From Selaginella tamariscina (lineage: Eukaryota > Streptophyta > Lycopodiopsida > Selaginellales > Selaginellaceae): 64,000 nt of DNA. The translations under genes and the position numbers were made by a program. How positions within the stretch are numbered: position 1 is the stretch's first letter; every line of letters starts with the position of its first letter. The stretch spans positions 62,001 through 126,000 of the forward strand of contig PUQB01000263.1 in NCBI GenBank assembly GCA_003024785.1, read 5' to 3'. Shown here piece by piece: positions 13,227 through 24,931 of the stretch. The notes beneath the pieces were generated by a model. The model made no database searches, was not told where the DNA came from, and worked only from the letters and a program-made list of their open reading frames with translations.

Positions 13227-14702
13227 TGCATCAAAATACAATGATTTGTAGTTATATTGATAATCTTTTTATGTTTAGGAGGTTTAGGCAGGAACTCTGA
13301 GGTTAAGGAAGTACTATGGAAGCTGTTGCCACTTTATTACGATATGTGGAGCCGTTGGAGCGTTTGTCGTTTCTTATTACGTATCTATATTTTGCACGAC
13401 AGAGACTTCCATGTACCGGCAACACCTCCAAAGAGAGAACAGCTTCTATGAAACGATGACATTCAGTGGTAGTATCAAGTGAGTATAGCGTGTGTGTGGT
13501 TTGTGTGTGTGCGTGCGTGTGGAAGAGAGAGAGAGAGATTATAGGGAATGTTTTCGAGTATATTGACATATACTGCAGGGTTTGTCCAAAGCAACTAGCT
13601 GTAGCAACAAACAACTATAGCCAAGCAAATATAATTGGAGATGGCGGGTTTGGTATTGTATATCGGGCAGTTCTAGAGACTGGTGAAGTCGTAGCTGTTA
13701 AGAAACTGTCATGTGGAGGAATACAAGGGGACAAAGAGTTTCGGTCCGAGGTGCGTGTGTGCGTGCTGTATTATGATATATATGTACTTTTTCAGGTTCA
13801 GATACTTGGAAGAACGAGGCATCGCCACTTGTACCATTCTTAGGTTACTTCTCTCACCGTTCGGAGAGGCTTCTCGTTTATAAGTAATTCTAACACACAC
13901 GCACGCACGCAGCACGCACGCAAGCTAATTAACTATTACTTCAGGTATCTTACTAATGGTAGCTTAGATGCATGGTTACATTGTCGAGAGCCTGGAATGC
14001 AACCTCTTGATTGGCCAACAAGGTTAAAAGTTACTCGTGGTGCTGCTCAAGGTATATCATTTCTTCACCATGAGTGTTTCCCTCCAATAATACACCGTGA
14101 TATTAAGGTCAGTGTTTGGTATACACACACACACGCACGCACGCACGCACGCACACATACGATGTGTTTTTAAGGTGAGCAATATACTAATGGACGAGGA
14201 GTTTGAGGCACATGTAGCGGATTTTGGATGGCAAGGCTTGTTGAAGTCGGAGAAACACATGTAACTACAGACGTTGCAGGGACAGTTGGGTATATACCAC
14301 CGGAATATAACCACAAATGTATAGCTACCACAAAAGGGGATGTATATGGATTCGGAGTTGTGTGTTTAGAGATACTCACTGCAAAGAGACCCACAGACTG
14401 TGTGTTTAGGAAGTGTGGCTCAGGCAACCTCGTTAGCTGGGTAAGTAAATGATTATATTAATTAAGCGTGATTATAACTTGCTAATTATGAAGATTATGG
14501 GATGAGGAGTATTGAGGAGATGAAGACGGCATTGGACCCTGGGATGGGGATTACAGACGGGAATGTTGGGGATATATTGGAGATGATGAGAGTGGGATGC
14601 TTGTGTTGTCGGGAGATGCCTTTAAAGAGACCGAATATGCTCCAAGTTGTAGATATACTAGAGAAGCTTGAGAAGCGGGTTTTGTCGTCTATGAATACGT
14701 AA
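10788..14702 (+). CDS. Leucine-rich repeat receptor-like kinase (EMS1/PSKR type), frame-broken
   Basis: A secreted start ([19 protein letters not shown], signal peptide) leads to an LRR N-cap ([15 protein letters not shown] ... DWEGIEF) and many LRR units of the LxxLxLSxNxLxGxIP type over about 11.0-13.0 kb. A membrane region and a kinase follow. Kinase motifs are complete: GDGGFGIVY glycine loop, VAVKK lysine, IIHRDIK catalytic loop (RD type), DFG and [10 protein letters not shown]. The kinase resembles LRR subfamily X, such as EMS1 and the phytosulfokine receptors, which perceive small peptides at the plasma membrane. The ligand is unknown. The frame is broken by apparent one-base losses near 10936, 11940, 12420, 12455, 13830 and 14228, all in a gene whose splice sites and catalytic residues are otherwise sound. 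It could be a pseudogene or an unpolished assembly. Confidence 0.75.
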
Positions 14703-14761
14703 ATATCAATAAATAAAAGGTTAAAAAGGTATATATATATATATATAACTATATTTAGTAT

Positions 14762-14799
<38 letters not shown>

Positions 14800-14831
14800 C
14801 AGAGAGAGAGAGAGAGCACTTTATTGATACA
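14703..14831. repeat. (TG)n(AG)n compound microsatellite between convergent genes
   Basis: A (TG)n run (about 14764-14798) directly followed by (AG)n (about 14801-14816) fills the 129-base gap between the 3' ends of the receptor kinase and the aquaporin, and must lie in one or both 3' UTRs. Confidence 0.85.
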
Positions 14832-15848
14832 TCATGGATGCAGGCTTAGTTTGTGAGCCAGAACTGCTAGAAGACTCCCAGAAAGAGGCCCAACAATATA
14901 GATCCAGATATGTGTATATTTGTTTGCAATAATGGCTGGCCCCAGAGAACGAGCAGGATTTAATGATCCTCCAGATATCGGCCTGCAAACAATATATACG
15001 CATGTTATGTATATGTATACACTGTTCTTACATGTATTCATGTATACATGTATACTAATCTTTTATTCATAACGTACGTTATATATGTATGTACACTTCT
15101 CTCTGTGTATGCGTACATTGTTTCTGTGTGAGTATATTCTCCCCCGGTCTGTGTGTGTGTGTGTGTGTTTGAGAGAGAGAGAGAGAGAGCTGACCCTGCC
15201 ACCATTACACTGAGACCGATTCCAGAAGAAACTGCAACGGCTGCTGCATTCCCTGCCTGCAAAATGATATCAAAGCTAAGAAATGCTTCAGATAGAGGAT
15301 AGTGTGTGTGTGTGTGTGTGTTTACCAGCTGAGAGTTTGTTGATAATGTGCATGCCAAGAACATGATGAAGAATGTCATCATTATCTCCATGACAAGCGA
15401 CTGAAGAAGGCCAGCAATTGGTTGTGTGAGTGCCAGATCATCTCCGCTATAGCTATACATCCATTTTGCAACTAATGTTGCCAATATGGACCCTGCTGTC
15501 TGTGAAACCACGTACAAGGGTACCTGGAATCAATGTATACATATTATTATGAACTTCATTTTGCATATATCACATGATACACGCACGCACGCACACACAC
15601 GCACATATATATACACACATCTGTAAGTATTTATGTTTACTTGGGACCAAGGAAAGCGTTTGGCGGAAGCAAATCCAACGGTGATGCAAGGGTTGATATG
15701 AGCTCCAGAGATGTGACCAATACTAAAGATGATGACAGTAACACAGAATGCACCAGCCACTGAGAAGCTGAGAATCCCTATACCTCCATTCGTGGCTTCA
15801 CACACACAGATGTTATTTAGTGTGTGGTGCGTGCGTGTGTGCGTGTGT

Positions 15849-15887
<39 letters not shown>

Positions 15888-16175
15888 AATACTAATACTA
15901 GTTGCAGTTTTACAATATTGATTGAGTGCTGAGAGGGATGCAACCACGAAAACAAGAAGAAAGCTTCCAAAGAATTCGGCTATTCCCTGTTGAAAATGTA
16001 AATATATAATTAAACATGATGTGCCATACAGTCGAAGTATATATATATGTGTGTGTGTGTGTAATGTATATATGCAACTGACCCTTGTAATCTCGTTATG
16101 GTAGCGATGAATCTTGGGATTGTCGTTCCTTAAGAGAAGACGGGTTTCTAGACCATCCTCTATTTCTGAAGCCAT
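14832..16175 (-). CDS. NIP: NIP-type aquaporin (nodulin 26-like intrinsic protein)
   Basis: Six exons on the minus strand: 16175-16083, 15986-15899, 15795-15641, 15523-15326, 15256-15195 and 14982-14832, all GT-AG and in frame, giving 248 residues. The channel fold is clear: EFFGSFLLVF in helix 1, HISGAHINPC in loop B, and GPISGGSLNPAR in loop E. The first Asn-Pro-Ala motif reads NPC (residues 95-97) and the second is NPA (207-209), with about 109 residues between them. By alignment with rice Lsi1 the ar/R filter is Gly75, Val195, Gly204 and Arg210. NIPs conduct neutral solutes such as boric, silicic and arsenous acid or glycerol in the plasma membrane. The small residues at H2 and LE1 suggest a wide pore like the NIP III group, while Val at H5 is the NIP I state. 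Substrate cannot be assigned from sequence. Confidence 0.88.
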
Positions 16176-16222
16176 TTTAGAAACGAATGCTCATATATAT
16201 ATATAATTATATATATGAGCTC

Positions 16223-16257
<35 letters not shown>

Positions 16258-17051
16258 ATATGCGTACACGCATACATTCCCACCGACAAAGGACATCATG
16301 TAAAGTTCATGAAGTGACCGGTTTGTGAAGTATATTAATTCAGCACAAACGGCATGAGCATATATTGTCAGTTATTCACATACCTACCATTATAATGAAG
16401 AAATATAAACATTATGTTGAGATATTTTACTAAATATTTTATAAAGTTACATATCGTATAGAGTTATATTTTAAATGGATGGTATTGATAAGTATATATG
16501 TATAGTGTGTATATACGATTTAAGCATGAATAATGGAGATTTAAGATTGCCTTACTGTGATAACTTAAATGAAGAAAAACACGATCTTCATTAGAAGCGA
16601 TACTTAGGATTGTATGCGTGCGTGCGTGCGTGCGTGTGTGTGTAAGAGAGAGAGAGAAGATTTAGAATATATCATCCATGCACGGACACAGTATGTATTG
16701 TTTTTTTCTAAGGATGTATTGGTCACTTGTCAAAATCAATATATAAATAAACAACTCTACTAATAAAATAATGTAATATTTAATAATTATAATTTAAATA
16801 TAATTGTAAATAATTAAAATATCTACGAAATATTTGAGACGGCAAGACGGAAAGTGCCAAGCTCTCTTGCTTGTCACTTTCCACCTTGTCGTCTACATTC
16901 TTACCATCTGTAAACCACTTGTCCACGACACAAGCAGGATCCTTCGTATTATAAGTGTTGCATTTTTCCACTTCCTATTCACCATTGTACATAGTTTCTC
17001 TTTCCTTGTAAATACTTTCTTGTTTATAGATTAATTAAAAATCTAACTTAA
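16176..17051. promoter_or_regulatory. Divergent intergenic region between NIP and GRAS genes
   Basis: This 876-base gap lies between the start codons of the minus-strand aquaporin and plus-strand GRAS gene, so it holds both promoters. It contains an almost perfect AT-rich palindrome at 16189-16220 just upstream of the NIP start, a (TG)n run at about 16227-16256 and a short (CG/TG)n(AG)n run at 16615-16655. No specific binding site can be named. Confidence 0.5.
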
Positions 17052-18545
17052 ATGTTTTCCTCTAATTTCTCTTTCATGGATATGGATCTTAGCATCCCCA
17101 AGGACATGTTATTTTCAGAGCCCAACTCAGTACTGGACTTGGGCCCCCATATAAGTCCTCTCAACAGTCCAAATCCCTCCGAGCTATCGCTCAGCAGCTC
17201 AGCAGGTTTCCCATTCGACAACTGTGTTTCTTTTGAGGACATACCGTGCACAGAGTTTCAACAAGAACCCGTACATAGAGATCTTCCAACCGATGTATAC
17301 GCTCCCATCAGCAGCTTCTCAACCGACGTGTGTGCAAGTGATCAAGAGCACCTGGAGTCTCTAGGTGACTTTCTCCTCAGTACCGATGAACACGAACACG
17401 AACACAAGAGCGTCGAGGAGGGAGTAGAGATTGTGAACATGCTACTGGCGTGCGTGGAGAATATACAGAAGGGTAACCTGGAGATCTCGCGGCTCATATT
17501 GGATACCCTAGATAACCTGAATATCACCGGAACACCACTGGAGCGAGTTGCGAGGTACATTTCCGAGGCCCTGAGCATACGCATCGATGGAAGGCATACA
17601 TCTGTTGAAGGCACGTCTGAGATGTACAGGAACGCACAGACGGCTTTCTACACGCACTTTCCCTTCCTCAGGTTTGTCCATTTCACTGCAAACAAGTGCA
17701 TACTCGACAAGGTTAAACACCGCTCGAGGATCCACATAGTCGACCTCGACATCCAACAGGGATTCCAGTGGCCGAACTTCATTCAGGTCCTCGCAAGTAT
17801 CCAGCCGGCTGTCTCACTCCGTATTACCGGTGTAGGAAACGACCGACAAGAGCTGCATGCAACAGGCCGCCGGCTGACCGAGTTTGCATCCCTAGTCGGC
17901 TTCAAAACGTTCGAGTTCAGAGGGGTGGACCACGAGGAGCTTAACGAGTCGGTCTTCCTTTCACAGGCCGAGGAAGCTCTCGCAGTGAACTGTTCCATGT
18001 ACCTGCACAAGCTGCTTAGCAACCGAGGCAGGCTCAACTGGACATTGGAGGTATTTAACCCTAACATTTTAGGGTTAAGAGCTTTCTTATAGAAGTTTTC
18101 ATTACAGGTTATAAGAAGATCAAACCCAGATATAGTTACAGTGTGCGAGGTTGAAGGCAATAACAACACACCTTGCTTTGCAGATCGGTTTGTAGAAGTA
18201 CTGCATTTCTATTCTGCGGTTTTCGACTGTATAGAATCTACTCTCCCTCGTGAAGATCTTGAGAGGTTATGTATAGAGAGTGTGTTGTTTGGTTCAGAGA
18301 TACGTAATGTTCTTACTTGTGATGGGGATGAGAGAGTTGTGAGACACTTGGTGAGTGGGGATTGGAGAGAGTGTATGAGATGGTCTGGGTTTAAGGATGT
18401 TGCTTTGAGAGATCAAGCTTTGTATCAAGCACATCTCTTCTTAACTATGTATCCACCAGCTTATAAGTTGTCAAAGGACGGACACGCGCTTATCCTAGGA
18501 TGGCATGACACACCTTTCGTCTCAGTTTCAACTTGGAGCTGCTGA
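17052..18545 (+). CDS. GRAS transcription factor, LAS/SCL18-like
   Basis: Two exons, 17052-18050 and 18108-18545, with a 57-base intron; 478 residues. Residues 1-120 are an acidic, Ser/Pro-rich variable region. The GRAS domain follows: LHR I (VEIVNMLLACVENIQ, about 125-139), VHIID-type core IHIVDLDIQQGFQWP (about 227-241), and the C-terminal SAW motif ending FVSVSTW. The stretches SLRITGVGND and LAVNCSMYLHKLL, and SEIRNVLTCDGDERVVRH near the end, resemble the LATERAL SUPPRESSOR (LAS/SCL18) clade, which controls axillary meristem formation in flowering plants. The role in this plant is inferred only from family. No frame lesion is seen. SCARECROW-like groups are the alternative. Confidence 0.82.
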
Positions 18546-18733
18546 ATATTATTTCAGTATGCAAAGGTTGTATATATATGTGCAGGACGTGTATATTGGT
18601 GTTTGTACAGATATGACGACCTATACAGTTTTTGTAAATACTCAATTTTACTGTTTATAGATTAAAATGAATCTCTTCATATTAAAATTAAAAAATTTAA
18701 ATGCTGTAAATGAATCTATAACGTAAATTAACT

Positions 18734-18815
18734 CGTCGCCTGAGAGATTCGAACTCTCGCGGGGAAACCCCATGTACTTAGCAGGCACACGCCTTAACCA
18801 CTCGGCCAAAGCGAC
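18734..18815 (-). tRNA. tRNA-Ser(GCU)
   Basis: On the minus strand the 82-base sequence begins GTCGCTTTGGCCGAGTGG and ends CTCAGGCGACG. It shows A-box (GGCCGAGTGGTTAAGG) and B-box (GAGTTCGAATC) promoter elements, a long class II variable arm (ATGGGGTTTCCCCGC) and the anticodon loop CTGCTAA with anticodon GCT. The acceptor stem pairs 5' GTCGC with 3' GCGAC. It reads AGC/AGU codons. No intron and no encoded CCA. It lies 188 bases beyond the GRAS stop on the opposite strand. Confidence 0.95.
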
Positions 18816-18877
18816 AACACATATAAAACTTCCTGACCTCCCTTATTTCAAGTTTATATATAGAATACTTTTGATAT

Positions 18878-20372
18878 TCATAGAATATATTCAACGACAG
18901 TTTCCATAAAGGTTTTGGGATTGACCAGTGACGAGAAATCAAACCCATACACAAACACATACATTGTGTATGTATACCCACATACGTGTACCTTCTCTTT
19001 GAAACGTTCAAGAAGTACGTTGTTTTTCCTGAGCTCTAATTGCCGATTGCCATGGCTGCCTTTGTCCCTCTTTTGTAACCGTATATGCATTATCTCGTAT
19101 GCATCTAGTCTTGTGTTTGGGTGTTGTATGTATATGCAAATGAAAACCAAAGTAGACATACAGTAAGTAGTCTCTCTCTCTCACACGCACGCACACACAT
19201 ACACAAAAACATGTATGTTGCATGTGTATTATTGCCAATTGTCCAAAATGATCCATCCAGTTTCACAGGCCTGCCTAAATCGTAAACAAAATGATCTTTT
19301 ATTAAAATCTATTTATATAAATAAATAATCGAGAAGATACACATTTTATTTCTATAAAGAATATATATAGAAATTTTGCATTTAAGTATGGAGGATTGCC
19401 TTTGATCATTTGATGCCCACTTCGAGATGTTGTAGTGGCAAGAGATGGATGCTGCAGCAACAGCATTTAGAATTTATATTTTATTATTTATATGAATAGT
19501 GAATATATCTATATATCTATATGTGTGTGTGTGTGTGTGTGTGTGTTTTGATGTGTGGTTACAACAATGTATATATATTTTCTTATCAATTGTTCATCTC
19601 CAACCTGTGCCTGAATAACCTGTGAGTTATTCAATTTCACGTCCTTGCTGTAATCACATCAAGGTGATGCACGTGTGTGTACATATGCATGTGTTACAAG
19701 AACAACACACATATCATTATGTGTGTATGTATAGTAAGGTAAACATATACCTGCTCGAAGAGGAGAACTGTTTGAAGGTTTTCAAATGAATCTCTTCACA
19801 CAACATATGGTTGGAGATAGTTCCACATAAACGATGTTCATTGGGCATGTATGTATATATACAAAATATTTAGACATTCAATATAGCTAGTCATCTTAGC
19901 TTACGTAATTAAGGCTGTTTAAATAAACTGAAGCATTTGAAAGAAAATAACTAAACCATAAATTTAATTATCTACCTTACCGATATAATTGAATAGATTT
20001 TTATTGTCATTATAATAAATTTTATATAATATTTTAAGCTACCTATAAGACCACAGAATTCAAACAAACTTAGACTTAGCTAAATTTACATTTAATTTAT
20101 AGCTATTTAAGCGGCTATACATATTGATTAAGTGCGCCTTATGTGCATGTGCATGCTTTTATATATATATATTATATTTATATACACACACTCTGATGGT
20201 TGCGGCTTGTGTGTGTGTGTGTGTAGAATGCTCTTCACTACTTTGTTTCTTGAGCTGCTCTCCTAACCTGGTAAATAAGACTTGCAAGTCCTCTACTTGG
20301 TTAGACATTGTGACCGCCTTCCCTGCTGAATCTCCAAAACCCACACTCCTTGCAATATGTGTGTGTGTGTGT
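18878..20372 (-). CDS. Uncertain multi-exon gene or remnant, possibly NSE4-like
   Basis: Several exon-like blocks run on the minus strand: about 20372-20225 (contains SNQVEDLQVLFTRLGEQLKK), about 19845-19752 (MPNEHRLCGTISNHML...), about 19640-19600, about 19240-19200, and 19110-18878, which ends FDFSSLVNPKTFMETVVEY before a stop. Most show plausible AG and GT borders, but I could not join all of them in frame, and no AG precedes the last block. The phrase FDFSSLVNPK resembles the C-terminal domain of Nse4, the kleisin of the SMC5/6 complex. The similarity is short, so the identification is weak and the gene may be dead. Confidence 0.3.
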
Positions 20373-20422
20373 TTGTTTGTTTGATAGTACCTGCACTTAG
20401 TGGTTCTCAGTCCATCATTCAC

Positions 20423-22675
20423 TTCTCGACTATGTCATTATTTAATTTATTATTTCTTTATTGTTGTTAATTTATTATAGATATATACATATTCATTATT
20501 TGGCCTCTTCTGACTTTAAAAATTAAGTACTTATCATTCAATTAGTGAAACTAAAAAAAAAAACTATGAATTTGACTTAAATTTAGAAATGTGTGGAACC
20601 AAATCAAAATGTTTTTACTTACTTTGTATTTTATTTATATTTGATAGTTCAGGTTTGTCAACTAAATATTTGAAGTTTTTATCTTATAAAGCATCTAAAA
20701 GTGTAAATTCATTTTTTATTTAGATAATTTCCATTCACATTTCTACACGTTGCATGTTATTTAAATTATTATTTTTCCTTGGTTTACCTAAGTGTTTTTT
20801 TAGAAAGAACTGCATTTTTAAAATTGATTTTCATGTTCAAACATTTCGAAATTCTAATTTTTTTTTTATTTTTTTATAATTTAATTTAACTTAAATTAGG
20901 GTTGTAAGGACCTTGAGACAACATATAAGAAAATGCAGAAATAACCTTTGTATTCAAGTTAAAATTTAATTATATTTGGACTATCTTATAAATCAATAAT
21001 AGATTATCTTAATTATCTTACTGTAGACTACTCCCTTCCATGTAGAAAAAAAATAAATAAAAATCTTTAATCATATAACATAAGTAACCATCAGATGACA
21101 TAAATAACCACAATAGTAAAGACTTTATAATATCAATATTTAAATCTCTTAAACATATTCCTATTGTAATTCTTGGCACTAAAGATAAACCTTGACACTA
21201 TCCATACTTAGCACTAAAAATAGACTTTGACATTATCCATATTTTACTCCCTTTATATAAAAAAAATTTTCTTTAATTACATTCACATATTTCTTTAAAC
21301 ACATTCACATACTTTACTTCTTTACAAAAACTTAATCTATGCATTTATAATTCTACTCCTTTAGAATGAATGTTGTTTAAATAAATTTATATTGCTTGAT
21401 GATGAAATCTTCATTATTTTTTATATTTTATTTTCTTTTGTATGAAATTTTTTTTTCCTTCTTCATTAAATATTGTAAAGGTGATTCAAAATCAATATAA
21501 TAATAAACAATTCAAGAATCAACAACATAACATATATTGTAAAGTTAATAAAAATTAAAAACACAATATACTATAAAAGTTGTGAGAATTAATAATATAA
21601 CATATCATAAAGTAGCGAAAATTAATAACATAATATACCATGAGGGTGATAAAAATCAACAACACAATTATTAAAACCATCAACAATTAACAACATACCA
21701 CAAAAACATTAAAAATCAATATTATTACATAAAATTAACAATACTTATATTGAACTAAACAAATAGTTCTTCTTAAACATATTACATGGTAGGTTCACCC
21801 CCGAAACAACATAAAGTCAAGATTTATATATAGGGAAATGTTATAATGACCTGATAATTTATTAAAATGATTTAACATGTCAGTAATTCTCTTCTGATAT
21901 ATATAAAACAAAGAATCATTGTCACCATTGATTACTTCACTACATCTATAGGGATAGGCAATGCATGGAGAGGGGAAAGCGCAATCATAACGAATTCTTT
22001 CGTGACATCACAACCAGCCCAAACAAAGTCTATTCATTGTTGGTCAGCTGGGGCAAGTCTGCCAGTTATGGCCAAGTTGATTACACCATCTGCACAGCCA
22101 TTGTCTACACTCTTGTGTCTATAGTCTTATAGGCATTTCCCAGTGACAGACACGAATCCATTGGCAAGCGCATATTGGCACATAGCTTCGATGGTAGGCA
22201 AGGAAGGGAGGGGAGCGGCACAAGTCTAGATCTCCAGTGTTTGCCCGAAACATTTTGGCAAGTCAAGCTAGTGAATACTGTTGTCCATGACGAATGTGGT
22301 AACACACATTTGATCAGTTTTTGCTCAGAGTTTGTACACAAGAATCAGGTGTTCGTTGGGGGATGGAGGGGTGCGGAGATGATGGGTGAGAAGGATATTC
22401 TAAAGAGTGGGCCATTCAACGTGCTCACATGTTAATTATTTGTTTGGTAGTAGTGCAAGTATTGAGTATCCCCATATAATCTTACACCTTCATTAATGGT
22501 GAGTGTCACATGTTAAGTGACGTGTTAAGTGTTAACAAATCATTATGTCATTATAAAATTTATTTTATTATTCTTAATTATATTTGGACTATCCTAAAAA
22601 CCAATAATAGATTATCTTAATTAAAGCTGATAAATTAGTTAGGGCTAGGTTTACCCTTCGTGAATTTAGGCCACG
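20423..22675. other. AT-rich intergenic region with a 52-base direct repeat pair
   Basis: No recognisable gene. A block reading attatatttggactatc...caataatagattatc occurs twice in the same orientation, near 20968-21019 and 22571-22620, bounding about 1.6 kb. Within it, 21950-22435 is GC-richer, with a 86-codon open frame at 22175-22435 of no recognised family. This could be an old insertion with terminal direct repeats, but no coding or integrase trace is visible. Confidence 0.4.
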
Positions 22676-23934
22676 ATGTGGGCGGAATTGCCTTCGGAGG
22701 TGCTGGGCCACATCCTGGAAAAGATAGGTGAACGCGATCTGAAAACATTCTTGGCTACCTCAGCCGTGTGCAGACATTGGAGATGCAACAGCTCTAGTTG
22801 GGTAAGGTCAATCTCTTTCACAACCGATTACTTCTACTGTGAGAAGCACCAGTACTTCTTCTCCCTTTGCTCTTGCTTCACCAATTGCTCCGGAGTGTTC
22901 TTGCTCGTTCCAAGTCCCTCCCAAAGCTGAGGATCGATTTGTGCGGCATTGACCAGTCTATAGTGTCTGACGTACTGGGCCAATGTAACTGGCTAGACAC
23001 TCTTCAAGGATTTGAGTGTACAAGGAAGCTATTGCAAGTCCTCCGGAGCTGCAGCAACCTGTCCATCCTGTCTCTTGATCTGATAAGGCCGCAGGATGTA
23101 CCTCAGGATTTGATCTTGGCCAATTTGAAGAGCCTCAGTATTACTAACTGCATTTCAAACGAAGTAATTCAGTTGCTAATGGAGCGCGTTCTAACCTCCA
23201 GTACTTACGCCTCTGTTGCGATGAGTGGAAGAACACATTTGTTATGAATGCGCCAGCAAGCATGGTACGGATGGAGCTGCATATCCCTATGGCTAAAAAC
23301 CTTTTGGTAAATGCAGCTGGGGTCAAAGACATGATCATTCAGGCCATGCAGGTGGAACTCGAAGCTCCTCTTCTTGAGGACCTTAAACTTCATTTGGGAA
23401 CACAGATTATCAAGGGTTCTCCAGCTGTTCGAAGATTGCACCTGTGCTTTACTGACCCTTTAAGCAATATAGTAAGCACTCTGAGTTCCTGTCTCGCCTT
23501 GTTAGGGATCAAAGCCCTCTGCATAACTGCTGGTTTCACTGATTTGAATTACATGAAAGACACCTACATAAATAATTCTGGGGCATTCTTTGAGGTTATG
23601 AGCAAGCTAACGGAGCTGGAGGAACTAGAGCTTAATATGGTTATGCAGGTAGGCTATCTGTAAGTGTTTTTAACTGTATTTCCTTTTCTTCTTGCAGTTA
23701 TCACCTGAAGGACACGAGGTGAATGCATTGCTTCCAAAACTGAAGACACTGGCACTCGATTGCTCCATTGGTCCATCGTATTACGGTGCCCGCCTTGCTC
23801 ATAGGGAGCTAGAGAAGTTCCGGAACTTGAAATCTGTGACGCCACATGCTCAAGTGGTGATTAAAAATGGGTTTCATTCAAGCCTCCCAAAGAACGTTGA
23901 TCTACTACTGCAAAGTACATCAGACCCATTTTGA
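22676..23934 (+). pseudogene. F-box/LRR-like gene, copy B (frame-broken)
   Basis: Starts MWAELPSEVLGHILEKIGE, an F-box, and continues with LRR-like segments (LRSCSNLSILSLDL, LKSLSITNCISNEVIQLL) to a last exon beginning LSPEGHEVNALLPK. The intron at 23649-23697 is only 49 bases, with CAG/gtagg and cttcttgcag borders, and restores the frame correctly. Two one-base losses relative to the other copies break the frame: near 22888 (attgctcc for attgcatcc) and near 23190 (cgttctaac for gttgctaac). This copy is the most divergent of the five and lacks the Asp-rich loop in the last exon, so it is probably the oldest. It is either a pseudogene or a real gene with two consensus errors. Confidence 0.75.
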
Positions 23935-24058
23935 GTCCCCGGAGTATTATTTAAATATTCTTAAAAATATATATTAATGCGTTGGGTATCAAAAATAAAC
24001 ATAATATACTAATAAATTAGGACACATAAGTATATACTAGTATTCTGTGAAGCAACTA

Positions 24059-24060
<2 letters not shown>

Positions 24061-24099
<39 letters not shown>
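24061..24099. repeat. (TA)n microsatellite
   Basis: A nearly pure TA dinucleotide run of about 38 bases between F-box copies B and C. Confidence 0.9.
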
Positions 24100-24103
<4 letters not shown>

Positions 24104-24931
24104 CTCTCTCACACACTAACTTTTTATGAAAAGATATAACAAGCATAGATAATACATGTGTACATGGTGTGTGGGGTTGTACATTTTACGTCTTATCGTA
24201 TACAATACAATACGTATGTCCATGTACCTTGTTAATATTTAATAATGCTTCTTTTATATTTCCCTTTTATTTTCTTGTTCTTTTTATTTATTTTTATTTT
24301 TAGAATAAAAAATGTTAAGACTAATAATAAATTGGAAAGCTAAAATTTAGACTTTGTATTTATTATGGTTAACCTTTATAATTATCATAGTAATGTTATA
24401 ACACATTATTGTATTCTACTATAGAATTATATATTATTATTATTAAATATAATTTAAATATATAAGTTAAATTGTATACATATATATAGTACGTAGCATT
24501 GTACACATATATCTGTATATACATAATTAAAATATATATTCATGAATATATAATTAAATAATTTTATTCCCTATATATTTAAGTTTAATTGTAATATTTT
24601 TGTCAAATTAACTATCTTTATCAACTATGTTATTACTCAATATTATAAATATAAAAAACTAAAATCGATATTAATCCAGATAATGTATTATTAAAAAACG
24701 ATATGGCAGGCATGCACAACACACACACGTTTGACAGTACCTGCACTTAGTGGTTCTAACTGTGTCGTAAACATGTGGCACAAAGAATGCAAACATGCGT
24801 GCCAGTGTCCACGTATCCATAACCATGGACGTCCAGATTGCAGACACGTGTATCATTCACTTGTTAACTATGTCTTGTATGCATGCTCTGCACCCAATCC
24901 TAACCCTAGATTGATTTAGGGCTTTGCACCC

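Noticed and set aside
15813..15932. Long extensions of aquaporin exons into (TG)n(AG)n
   Set aside because: They read through introns; canonical GT-AG borders give an intact 248-residue channel without them.
16620..16650. Regulatory element upstream of the GRAS gene
   Set aside because: It is a (CGTG)n/(AG)n microsatellite like many others here; no basis for a specific site.
22175..22435. 86-codon open frame
   Set aside because: Composition looks gene-like, but no motif, splice structure or conserved copy supports it; left as part of an undefined core.
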